Shown: positions 1-5,554 of the stretch, piece after piece
Position numbering within the stretch: the stretch's first letter is position 1
Layout: each line of letters starts with the position of its first letter
Assembly: GCA_023443985.1 (NCBI GenBank)
Contig: JAEZSJ010000003.1
Coordinates: 1 to 11,959, forward strand
Source of the DNA: Verrucomicrobiota bacterium
GTDB lineage: Bacteria > Verrucomicrobiota > Verrucomicrobiia > Opitutales > Opitutaceae
Reading direction: 5' to 3'
Length of the DNA: 11,959 bases
The notes under the pieces: model-generated
Databases searched by the model: none
What the model was told of the DNA's origin: nothing
What the model saw: the letters and a program-made list of their open reading frames with translations, nothing else
Made by a program: the position numbers and the translations under genes

Positions 1-1036
1 GCCGGTCGGCGGCGCGTGCGAGCGTGTCCGTCGCGAGTTCGTCGAGCCGCGCCGCGGCCTGCGCCGCGCGGGCGGCGCCGTCGAGGAAGTCGCTCGAGAT
101 GAGCTCGGCCGCGGCGCTGGGCGTCTCCGCGCGGGCGTCGGCGGCGAAATCGCAGAGCGTGAAATCGATCTCGTGGCCCACGGCCGAGATGATCGGGATC
201 CGGCACGCCGCCACGGCGCGCACGAGCGGCTCCTCGTTGAACGCCCAGAGGTCTTCGAGGCTCCCGCCGCCGCGTCCGATCACAAGGAGATCGAAGGGAG
301 GCAAGAGGCGGGCGGCATGAGGCGTGAGGCCGGAATCAGAGTCGGCGGGAGGCTCCGGCAGCAGTCCAAGGTCGAGCTCCGCGGGCGGCGCGGTCCTCTT
401 TCTCCGGCTCTTCCTCTCGCCTCCCGCCTCTCGCCTCTCGCCTTCGCGCTGCGCGAGCTCCAGCATCGCGACCATCTCGGCCGCGGCGCCGTCGCCCTGC
501 ACCTTCACCGGCAGCACGACGAGGTGCCCGCGCCAGCCGCGGCGTTGGAGGATGCGGATGAAGTCCTGCACCGCCGCCCCGGTGGGCGAGGTGATGAAGC
601 CGATCGTCCGCGGCATCGCCGGCAGCGGCACCTTGTGCTCCGGGGCGAAAAGCCCCTCGGCGGCGAGCTGCTGTTTCAACCGTTCAAACTCCGCCTGCAG
701 GCGCCCGGCGCCGTCCTCGACGACCACCCGCACGATGAGCTGATACTGCCCGCGCGCCTCGTAGACGCTCACCTGCCCGAAGGCCGCGATCTGCTGGCCG
801 TCGCGCAACACCGCCCGCGAGCGAGCGGCGTCGCCGCGAAACAGCACCGCGGAGATCTGCGCGCGTTCGTCCTTGAGCGTGAAATAGCAGTGGCCGCTCG
901 CCTGCTGCCGCAGGTTCGACACCTCGCCGCGCACCCACAGCGCCGGGAAGCCGCCCTCGAGCAGCTCCTTGATGCGCGCCGTCAGCTCGCCGACCGACAG
1001 CGCCTCCTCGCCGGAGTTGTCAGGCCGTGCCGGCAT
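1..1036 (-). CDS. xseA: Exodeoxyribonuclease VII large subunit, partial (C-terminus off the left edge)
   Basis: Catalytic large subunit of exonuclease VII, which with XseB degrades single-stranded DNA from both ends in the cytoplasm. Reading leftward from an ATG at 1036 gives 345 codons. Residues about 11-105 form the OB-fold N-terminal domain (VGELTARIKELLE, WVRGEVSNL). The nuclease core follows: TSPTGAAVQDF (149-159), IGRGGGSLEDLW (253-264) and SAVGHEIDF (284-292). D158, R255, H288 and D291 match the catalytic D/R/H/D set known from E. coli. The R-to-H spacing (33) is as in E. coli, but D-to-R is 97 instead of about 50, because about 47-49 residues are inserted at 200-248 (see the repeat entries). 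The start was chosen because it stays in frame with the OB-fold and overlaps the end of the upstream membrane-protein gene by 17 bp, suggesting coupled translation. The helical C-terminal domain and XseB are not in the window. Confidence 0.95.
   Translation of the reverse strand, partial: MPARPDNSGEEALSVGELTARIKELLEGGFPALWVRGEVSNLRQQASGHCYFTLKDERAQISAVLFRGDAARSRAVLRDGQQIAAFGQVSVYEARGQYQLIVRVVVEDGAGRLQAEFERLKQQLAAEGLFAPEHKVPLPAMPRTIGFITSPTGAAVQDFIRILQRRGWRGHLVVLPVKVQGDGAAAEMVAMLELAQREGERREAGGERKSRRKRTAPPAELDLGLLPEPPADSDSGLTPHAARLLPPFDLLVIGRGGGSLEDLWAFNEEPLVRAVAACRIPIISAVGHEIDFTLCDFAADARAETPSAAAELISSDFLDGAARAAQAAARLDELATDTLARAADR
301..328 (-). repeat. Heptad repeat tract, left arm of the xseA insertion
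   Basis: Four consecutive 7-bp units on the plus strand (GCAAGAG, GCGGGCG, GCATGAG, GCGTGAG) are degenerate copies of GCGAGAG, the reverse complement of the unit in the right arm at 414-441. The two arms face each other about 85 bp apart. The tract is translated as part of XseA. Confidence 0.6.
414..441 (+). repeat. Heptad repeat tract, right arm of the xseA insertion
   Basis: Four exact-phase 7-bp units, CTCTCGC, CTCCCGC, CTCTCGC, CTCTCGC, three of them identical. Read on the minus strand they encode the ERREAGGER-like stretch of XseA. The same unit recurs at 10949-10955. It resembles in kind the short tandem heptamer (STRR) repeats described in cyanobacteria. Confidence 0.75.
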
Positions 1037-1700
1037 CGCGTTTCGCGTAGCGTTTGCGCAGCAGTTGCACGGCCGCGATCGCGACCACGATCAGCATCAG
1101 CCCGAGCAGGGCCATGCCGCCCTTGCCGCTCATCAGCGCCTTGCCGAACACGATGAACGCCGAGCCCATCACGCCCTGCACCGCCACCGAGACCAGCATG
1201 TATTTGCGAAACCGAACACCCGACAGCCCGAGCAGGTAGCTCTGCACGAAAAGCGGCGGCCCCGGCGTGACGCGCGCGAGCACGGCGACCGCCGTCTCGT
1301 TCTCCGGCGTGACCTGGGGCACCCGGTATTTCGTCCGCGCGAGGACCCGCTCGAGCAGCGGTCGCATCGCGCGATGCGCGAGCCAGAAGGAAAAGGCGAA
1401 CTGCACCGTGTTGGCCAGCAGCGCCGCGAGGAGCACGCCCGGCATCGTCATCTGCGCCGCGAAGGCTTCGCCGGCGGTGAGATAGTAGGGCGAAATCGGG
1501 AACCCGAACGACGGGACCACCGCCATCGAGCCGAAGAACGCCCAGGGGCCGGCTTCGCGGACCAGCGCGAACACCCGGTCGATCAACCCGCGCACATCGA
1601 CGCCGCGCAGCAGCAGCACGACGGCCACGACCGCCACGACGGCCACCAGACCGAGCTTCACCAACAACCCCACGGGCACCTTGGCCGGAGACGACGACAT
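1020..1700 (-). CDS. TVP38/TMEM64 (DedA-like, SNARE-associated/VTT domain) membrane protein
   Basis: A 226-residue integral membrane protein. Hydrophobic segments lie at about 9-32, 48-66, 75-106, 146-180 and 187-214. The VTT-type core is seen in the re-entrant region around FPISPYYLTAGEAF (67-80) and in the loop RVTPGPPLFVQSYLLGLSGV (143-162), typical of TVP38/DedA proteins. That family sits in the inner membrane and is linked to membrane homeostasis and lipid (undecaprenyl-phosphate or phospholipid) translocation; the substrate here cannot be told. The start at ATG 1700 is preferred. The frame stays open to a TTG at 1736, which would add a Gly-rich 12-residue leader with no better ribosome binding site. 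The 3' end overlaps the xseA start by 17 bp, so the two are probably one transcript. The chemistry is unrelated to exonuclease VII. Confidence 0.85.
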   Translation of the reverse strand: MSSSPAKVPVGLLVKLGLVAVVAVVAVVLLLRGVDVRGLIDRVFALVREAGPWAFFGSMAVVPSFGFPISPYYLTAGEAFAAQMTMPGVLLAALLANTVQFAFSFWLAHRAMRPLLERVLARTKYRVPQVTPENETAVAVLARVTPGPPLFVQSYLLGLSGVRFRKYMLVSVAVQGVMGSAFIVFGKALMSGKGGMALLGLMLIVVAIAAVQLLRKRYAKRDAGTA

Positions 1701-1976
1701 GGTCGCCAGTCCGCCGCCGCCCGCCGCCACCGTCAACGCGGTTTCTGGGAGGCGAGGAACGGGCAGCGGGATGAGAGGGGAGCGGCGAGAGGTGCTTGGT
1801 CACGGGTTTCGGGCGAGGAGCGAAACGGAGCAGCGTTCATCGCCCACCTGCCACTCCCTGCTCCAACATCCCTGACCCTTCCCCTACCCCCTCACCGCGC
1901 GGCCTCTCATCCGCTCCCCTCCTTTCCTCTTCCCCAACTCCGCCGCAGCGCTCACGCTCTGCGCCCCGTCCACCGC
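1701..1976. other. Divergent intergenic spacer with degenerate heptads and inverted repeats
   Basis: Separates the minus-strand membrane-protein/xseA pair from the plus-strand sugar cluster, so promoters for both sides should lie here, but I see no convincing -35/-10 pair. Two purine/pyrimidine-skewed tracts face each other: 1747-1795 (heptad-like on the minus strand) and about 1903-1945 (plus strand). They share an inverted core, AGCGGGATGAGAGG at 1765-1778 against CCTCTCATCCGCT at 1903-1915, perfect apart from one bulged base. Between them is a small perfect hairpin, GTTTCG 1806-1811 with CGAAAC 1821-1826. The arrangement is like the xseA insertion but more degraded. Confidence 0.5.
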
Positions 1977-3413
1977 ATGCACCCGCGCCTCTCCGAATTG
2001 TTCGCCGCCCGTTTCGGCCACGCCCCGGCCACCGTCGAGGAGCTCCGCGCCCACGGCTCCGACCGCAAGCTCCACCGCCTGCGCGACGCCGACGGCCACA
2101 GCGCGATCGGCGTCGAGAACGCCGACCTCGGCGAAAACGCCGCCTTCATCAGCTTCTCGCGCCACTTCCGCTCGTTGCGCCTGCCCGTGCCCGAGATCTA
2201 CGCCGACGACCGCTCGCAGGGAGTGTACCTCGAGGAGGACCTCGGCGACACCACGTTGTTCGACTTCCTGCAACGCGAACGCGGGCAATCCGCCGAGGTC
2301 CCGCCGCAGGTCGCCGCCGTGTACGAGGAGGCGGTGCGCCTGCTGCCCGTGCTCCAGATCAAGGCCGCCCGCGGACTCGACTACAGCCTCTGCTACCCGC
2401 GCGGCGCCTTCGACCGCCGGTCGATGCTCTGGGATCTCAACTACTTCAAGTACTACTTCCTCAAGCTCGCGCAGATCCCCTTCCACGAGCAGCAGCTCGA
2501 GAACGACTTCGAGTCGCTCTGCACGTTCCTACTCGAAGCCGGCCAGTCGCACTTCCTCTACCGCGACTTCCAGTCCCGCAACATCATGGTGCGCGACGGC
2601 CGGCCGTGGTTCATCGACTACCAGGGCGGCCGCCGCGGCGCGCTCCACTACGACCTCGCCTCGCTGCTGCTCGACGCCAAGGCCAACCTGCCCTTCGCCT
2701 TCCGCGAGCATCTGCAGCGTGTCTACCTCGCCGCCGCCGCGCCGCTCACCGAGATCGACCACGCGCGCTTCGTGGACTTCTTCCGCGGCTTCTCCCTCAT
2801 CCGCCTCCTGCAGGCGATGGGCGCCTACGGCTTTCGTGGCTTCTACGAACGCAAGGCCCACTTCCTCCAGAGCGTGCCCTACGCCATCTGCAACCTCGAG
2901 CACCTCCTCCAACAGGGCGAGCTCCCGGTGCCGCTCCCCGCGCTCTCCGCCGCGCTCCAGCAGATCGTGCGCTCCACCCGCCTGCGGGAGATCGCCCCCG
3001 TCCCCCTCACCCTCACCGTCGCCATCCAGAGCTTCTCCTTCAAACACGGCTACCCGCCGGACGACTCCGGCCACGGCGGCGGCTTCGTCTTCGACTGCCG
3101 CTCGCTGCCCAATCCCGGCCGCGAGGAACGCTTCGCCCCGCTCACCGGCCTCGACGCGCCCGTGGCCGAGTACCTGCGCGGCCACGACGAGGTCGCGCGC
3201 TTCATCACCCAGACCGTGCTGCTCCTCGAGCCCGTGCTCGCCGCGTACCAGAAACGCAACTTCACCCGGCTGGCCGTCGCCTTCGGCTGCACCGGCGGCC
3301 GCCACCGGAGCGTCTACTGCGCCGAGGAGCTCGCGCGCCAGCTGCGCGCCCGCGGCGGCGTCGCCGTGGAGGTGCGCCACCGCGAGCAGCCCGGCTGGGC
3401 GACAAAAACGTGA
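1977..3413 (+). CDS. Aminoglycoside-phosphotransferase-fold sugar kinase fused to a RapZ C-terminal domain
   Basis: A 478-residue protein made of two recognisable parts. Residues about 1-330 are an APH/choline-kinase-fold phosphotransferase. The catalytic loop is FLYRDFQSRNIMV (193-205; D197 and N202, with Tyr-Arg in place of the usual His-x), and the metal-binding Asp is D214 in FIDYQGG. Residues about 344-470 match the C-terminal half of RapZ: SFSFKHG (352-358), FVFDCRSLPNP (370-380), PLTGLDAPV (388-396) and FGCTGGRHRSVY (436-447). The Walker-type N-terminal half of RapZ is absent. The gene next door encodes a MurU-like enzyme, so by analogy with AmgK the kinase likely phosphorylates MurNAc/GlcNAc or a related free sugar at C1. 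In E. coli the RapZ C-terminal domain binds glucosamine-6-phosphate and the GlmZ/GlmY RNAs. Here it may sense an amino-sugar phosphate, but that is inference. I recall similar annotations in Bacteroidetes, so the fusion may not be unique. ATG 1977 starts just before the first kinase helix; no Shine-Dalgarno is visible. Confidence 0.88.
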   Translation: MHPRLSELFAARFGHAPATVEELRAHGSDRKLHRLRDADGHSAIGVENADLGENAAFISFSRHFRSLRLPVPEIYADDRSQGVYLEEDLGDTTLFDFLQRERGQSAEVPPQVAAVYEEAVRLLPVLQIKAARGLDYSLCYPRGAFDRRSMLWDLNYFKYYFLKLAQIPFHEQQLENDFESLCTFLLEAGQSHFLYRDFQSRNIMVRDGRPWFIDYQGGRRGALHYDLASLLLDAKANLPFAFREHLQRVYLAAAAPLTEIDHARFVDFFRGFSLIRLLQAMGAYGFRGFYERKAHFLQSVPYAICNLEHLLQQGELPVPLPALSAALQQIVRSTRLREIAPVPLTLTVAIQSFSFKHGYPPDDSGHGGGFVFDCRSLPNPGREERFAPLTGLDAPVAEYLRGHDEVARFITQTVLLLEPVLAAYQKRNFTRLAVAFGCTGGRHRSVYCAEELARQLRARGGVAVEVRHREQPGWATKT

Positions 3414-3495
3414 AAACATCCCGGCGGCGCCCGCGGCCGCCGCTTTCGTCTCGTCTCCGGCTTCCGCCGACGCCTCCCTTGCGCCGCACCGCCCG

Positions 3496-4200
3496 ATGAA
3501 AGCGATGGTCCTAGCCGCCGGCCGCGGCACCCGGCTCAAGCCCCTCACCGACACCCGCCCGAAGGCGCTCGTCGAGGTGGGCGGCGTCACCCTGCTCGAA
3601 CTCACGCTGCGCCGCCTCGCCGCGGCGGGCGTCACCGAGGCGATCATCAACCTCCACCACCTCGGCGAGCAGATCCCCGCCTTCATCGAAGCGCACGGCC
3701 TCTTCGGCCTGCGGCACATCGAGTACTCGCCCGAGCCCGAGCTGCTCGACACCGGCGGAGGGCTCAAGGAGGCGGCCTGGTTCTTCGGCGACGGCCGGGC
3801 CTTCCTCGTCCACAACGTGGACGTCCTCAGCGACATCGACCTGCGCGCCCTCGCCGCCGAACACCAGCGCACCGGCGCGCTCGCCACCCTCGCCGCGCTG
3901 CCCCGCCCCACGGCGCGTCCCCTCTTCTTCGACACCGCCCACCGCCTCGTCGGCCGCCGCTCGCCGCTCACCGGAGACACCTTCGTCCGCGCCCCACAGG
4001 GCGAGGCCGTTCCGCTCGGCTTCTGCGGCATCCAGATGGTCTCACCCGACCTGTTCACGCGGCTCACGGAGACCGGCGTGTTCCCGATCGTCGCGGCCTA
4101 CCTGCGCCTGGCCGGCGCCGGCGAGACGATCAACGCCTTCCGGGCCGATGGCGCGCGCTGGCGCGACTGCGGCCGCCCCGAGGACCTGCGCCCGCTCTGA
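3496..4200 (+). CDS. MurU-like sugar-1-phosphate nucleotidylyltransferase
   Basis: A 234-residue Rossmann-type NTP-transferase, close in length to MurU (N-acetylmuramate-1-phosphate uridylyltransferase). The nucleotide-binding signature LAAGRGTRLKPLTDTRPKAL (6-25) is intact. LLDTGGGLK (83-91) matches the MurU ETGGG motif, HNVDVLSD (106-113) supplies the metal-binding Asp, and WRDCGRPEDL (222-231) is the conserved end of the family. It transfers a nucleotide (probably UMP) to a sugar-1-phosphate in the cytoplasm. It starts 82 bp after the kinase-RapZ gene on the same strand, with no T-tailed terminator between. The kinase makes the sugar-1-phosphate and this enzyme activates it, as in the AmgK-MurU peptidoglycan recycling bypass of Pseudomonas. 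The exact sugar and nucleotide cannot be read from sequence; a mannose-1-phosphate guanylyltransferase-like activity is the main alternative. Confidence 0.9.
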   Translation: MKAMVLAAGRGTRLKPLTDTRPKALVEVGGVTLLELTLRRLAAAGVTEAIINLHHLGEQIPAFIEAHGLFGLRHIEYSPEPELLDTGGGLKEAAWFFGDGRAFLVHNVDVLSDIDLRALAAEHQRTGALATLAALPRPTARPLFFDTAHRLVGRRSPLTGDTFVRAPQGEAVPLGFCGIQMVSPDLFTRLTETGVFPIVAAYLRLAGAGETINAFRADGARWRDCGRPEDLRPL

Positions 4201-4391
4201 GCCCGGCCCGCGCGCGCACCCCGCCGCCGGGCCCCTCCGCGGAGCCGGCTCCGTATCCACTCTTCTGTCTCCACTGCGCGGAGGCGCCCGCCGTCGCGCG
4301 CTGCACGACAGAGATTGTCCGACCGTCCGTCCGGCCCCGGGCCTATTCCACGAGCCGGCGCTCGCCGAGCAGCGGCCGGGCGCTGTTTGGC
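4201..4391. other. Intergenic region upstream of the first PEP-CTERM gene
   Basis: Holds no gene. A 7-bp GC stem right after the preceding stop (GCCCGGC 4201-4207 with GCCGGGC 4226-4232, 18-nt loop) lacks a T-run, so it is at best a weak terminator. A perfect 12-bp palindrome, GGAGCCGGCTCC, sits at 4241-4252 and could bind a dimeric regulator, but such palindromes also arise by chance at this GC content. Confidence 0.3.
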
Positions 4392-4397
4392 TATAGT
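4392..4397 (+). promoter_or_regulatory. Possible -10 element (TATAGT) for the first PEP-CTERM gene
   Basis: TATAGT stands out in GC-rich sequence, 65 bp before the ATG. The second PEP-CTERM gene has TAGTAT 63 bp before its ATG, so the leader length is conserved between the paralogs. No consensus -35 lies 16-18 bp upstream. Confidence 0.4.
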
Positions 4398-4440
4398 TCG
4401 CCCGCACATCAACCGGACGGAGGCCCACTCCCGCCGTCGC

Positions 4441-4449
4441 TTCCTAACC
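4441..4449 (+). promoter_or_regulatory. Shared leader motif TTCCTAACC before the first PEP-CTERM start
   Basis: TTCCTAACC ends 13 bp before the ATG. The paralog has CTTCTAACC ending 15 bp before its ATG. Neither gene has a Shine-Dalgarno sequence, so this may be a conserved translation or regulatory element of the 5' UTR, or simply residue of the duplication. Confidence 0.35.
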
Positions 4450-4462
4450 GCGGGTTCAAAAC

Positions 4463-5317
4463 ATGAAATCTCTGCTGCTGCCTTGCTCGTTGCTGCTCGG
4501 TTCCACCGTCTCGTTCGGCGCCTTGACCACCCCGTCCGTCGGCGACCCACGCCTGACCGATTATCAGGCCTGGTTCGACGGCTTCGACGTGGCCTCCGAC
4601 AAGACCGTCTACTCCCAACCCTATCCCGACGGCGGAACACCCGCCCCCTTCGCCGATGCCGACCGCACCTGGTCGGGCTGGACGCCCAACTGGGGCGCCG
4701 ACCAGCTCATGCCCATCGCGAACACCGACGCCTCGCGCACGCTCTTCGTCGAGACGCTCTTCGTCGGCGAGACCGCCGCCTGGTGGAACGACTGGGGCTA
4801 TCGGATCACCGCCGACGACGGGACGTTCACGGAGTCCCTTCTGGCCGATGGTATCCAAGCTGCGGGCTCGTCGGCCACGGTCAGCTTCGGCGACTACACC
4901 TACATCAGCCTCGCGCCCGGCGAGTCGCTGGACTTCTTCTACAACGGCACCCGCGGCTACACCGCCGGGGACGGCGACCTCTACGACACCAGCAACGGCG
5001 GCCGCTATTACGCGTTCGACTCGACGCTCACACTGCCGGGCGGCGCCACGATGCAGTCGTACTACGGCACCATCACGCCGCTCACGAGCGTGCGCGGACC
5101 CGCGTTCGCGGACGTGCCGTTCACCATCCTCGGCTTCGAGGACATCAACGACGGCGCCGGCTGGCAGGACCGCGACCACAACGACCTGCTCTTCGCCTAC
5201 CGCGCCGGCTTCGACCTCCCGCAGGGACCGATCCCGGAGCCCTCCACCTACGGACTGATCGCCGCCGGCGCCCTGCTGGCGCTCGTCGGCTACCGCCGGT
5301 TGCGCCGGAAGAATTGA
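4463..5317 (+). CDS. Secreted PEP-CTERM surface protein with DUF4114-like motif (paralog 1)
   Basis: A 284-residue exported protein. A Sec signal peptide (MKSLLLPCSLLLGSTVSFGA) leads into a Trp/Tyr/Asp/Gly-rich beta-type domain. Near its end, FTILGFEDINDG followed by DRDHNDLLFAYRAG matches the FED...DxDxND pattern of DUF4114-type domains, probably a metal-binding turn. The C-terminus has the PEP-CTERM sorting signal: IPEPSTYG, a hydrophobic helix (GLIAAGALLALVGY) and the basic tail RRLRRKN. In PEP-CTERM/exosortase systems this signal directs processing by an exosortase (EpsH/XrtA type) at the membrane and delivery to the surface or extracellular matrix; no exosortase is in the window. The gene has its own promoter-like leader and a strong terminator, so it is probably transcribed alone. 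It is clearly related to the next gene. Confidence 0.9.
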   Translation: MKSLLLPCSLLLGSTVSFGALTTPSVGDPRLTDYQAWFDGFDVASDKTVYSQPYPDGGTPAPFADADRTWSGWTPNWGADQLMPIANTDASRTLFVETLFVGETAAWWNDWGYRITADDGTFTESLLADGIQAAGSSATVSFGDYTYISLAPGESLDFFYNGTRGYTAGDGDLYDTSNGGRYYAFDSTLTLPGGATMQSYYGTITPLTSVRGPAFADVPFTILGFEDINDGAGWQDRDHNDLLFAYRAGFDLPQGPIPEPSTYGLIAAGALLALVGYRRLRRKN

Positions 5318-5344
5318 GCGTTGGAAGTGTGTCGGAGAAAGCCG

Positions 5345-5380
5345 AACACCTCCGGGGTCCGCCCCGGAGGTGTTTTTTTT
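5345..5380 (+). terminator. Strong intrinsic terminator after the first PEP-CTERM gene
   Basis: A 13-bp perfect stem, AACACCTCCGGGG (5345-5357) paired with CCCCGGAGGTGTT (5362-5374), with a 4-nt loop and a T-run at 5373-5380. It begins 28 bp after the stop codon. Confidence 0.95.
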
Positions 5381-5399
5381 CAACTACATTAGAAGACGA

Positions 5400-5418
5400 C
5401 ATGGGCAGATTGCCCATG
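5400..5418. promoter_or_regulatory. Perfect inverted repeat upstream of the second PEP-CTERM gene (possible operator)
   Basis: CATGGGCA-GAT-TGCCCATG is an 8-bp perfect inverted repeat with a 3-bp spacer. It lies about 70 bp before the possible -10 of the next gene. A third copy of the half-site, TGCCCAT, occurs at 5457-5463, closer to the promoter. This could be a binding site for a dimeric regulator or an RNA hairpin. There is no T-run, so it is not a terminator. Confidence 0.35.
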
Positions 5419-5485
5419 GCCCGCTCGGCACAAGCCGAACCCGGCAAACGGACCGCTGCCCATATCAATTCCACCCGCACGGCGC

Positions 5486-5491
5486 TAGTAT
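5486..5491 (+). promoter_or_regulatory. Possible -10 element (TAGTAT) for the second PEP-CTERM gene
   Basis: Its spacing to the ATG (63 bp) nearly equals that of TATAGT in the first paralog (65 bp). Both are preceded by GGC or CGC. No clear -35 element is visible. Confidence 0.35.
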
Positions 5492-5530
5492 CCGGCCCTC
5501 ATCGGCGACCGCGGCGACGCAGCCGCCGGC

Positions 5531-5539
5531 CTTCTAACC
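5531..5539 (+). promoter_or_regulatory. Shared leader motif CTTCTAACC before the second PEP-CTERM start
   Basis: Counterpart of TTCCTAACC at 4441-4449. It ends 15 bp before the ATG, in a leader without a Shine-Dalgarno sequence. Confidence 0.35.
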
Positions 5540-5554
5540 CAGATAGCAATACCC

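Larger units (their letters stand above)
296..442 (-). other. 49-codon in-frame insertion within xseA, flanked by inverted heptad repeats
   Basis: Compared with the usual XseA pattern, where the helix ending in ELAQR leads almost directly into the strand DLLVIGRGGG, 49 extra codons lie between QREG and FDLL. The extra segment is highly charged, then Pro/Ser-rich and low in complexity (for example GGERKSRRKR and PEPPADSDSG), and has no stop. Its two ends are arrays of a 7-bp motif in opposite orientations. It looks like a repeat element that landed in a surface loop between catalytic D158 and R255 and kept the frame open. Boundaries are judged from the conserved motifs and are accurate to a few codons. 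Confidence 0.7.

Noticed and set aside
969..1976. Upstream extension of the kinase-RapZ reading frame
   Set aside because: The frame is open by composition but antisense to xseA and the TVP38-like gene. The translated stretch is His/Arg/Gln-rich without motifs, and the kinase domain begins at ATG 1977.
3422..3442. GC hairpin between the kinase-RapZ and MurU-like genes (CGGCGGC with GCCGCCG) as a terminator
   Set aside because: The stem is short and not followed by a T-run; GC-rich stems like this arise easily here, and the two genes probably share a transcript.
1796..3499. A 567-codon plus-strand frame overlapping the kinase gene
   Set aside because: Extremely Arg/Pro-rich frame shadow of the real gene.
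2529..4067. A 512-codon minus-strand open frame opposite the kinase-RapZ and MurU-like genes
   Set aside because: No recognisable domain, with the Ala/Gly/Glu/Arg bias of an antisense shadow; the plus-strand products have intact catalytic motifs.
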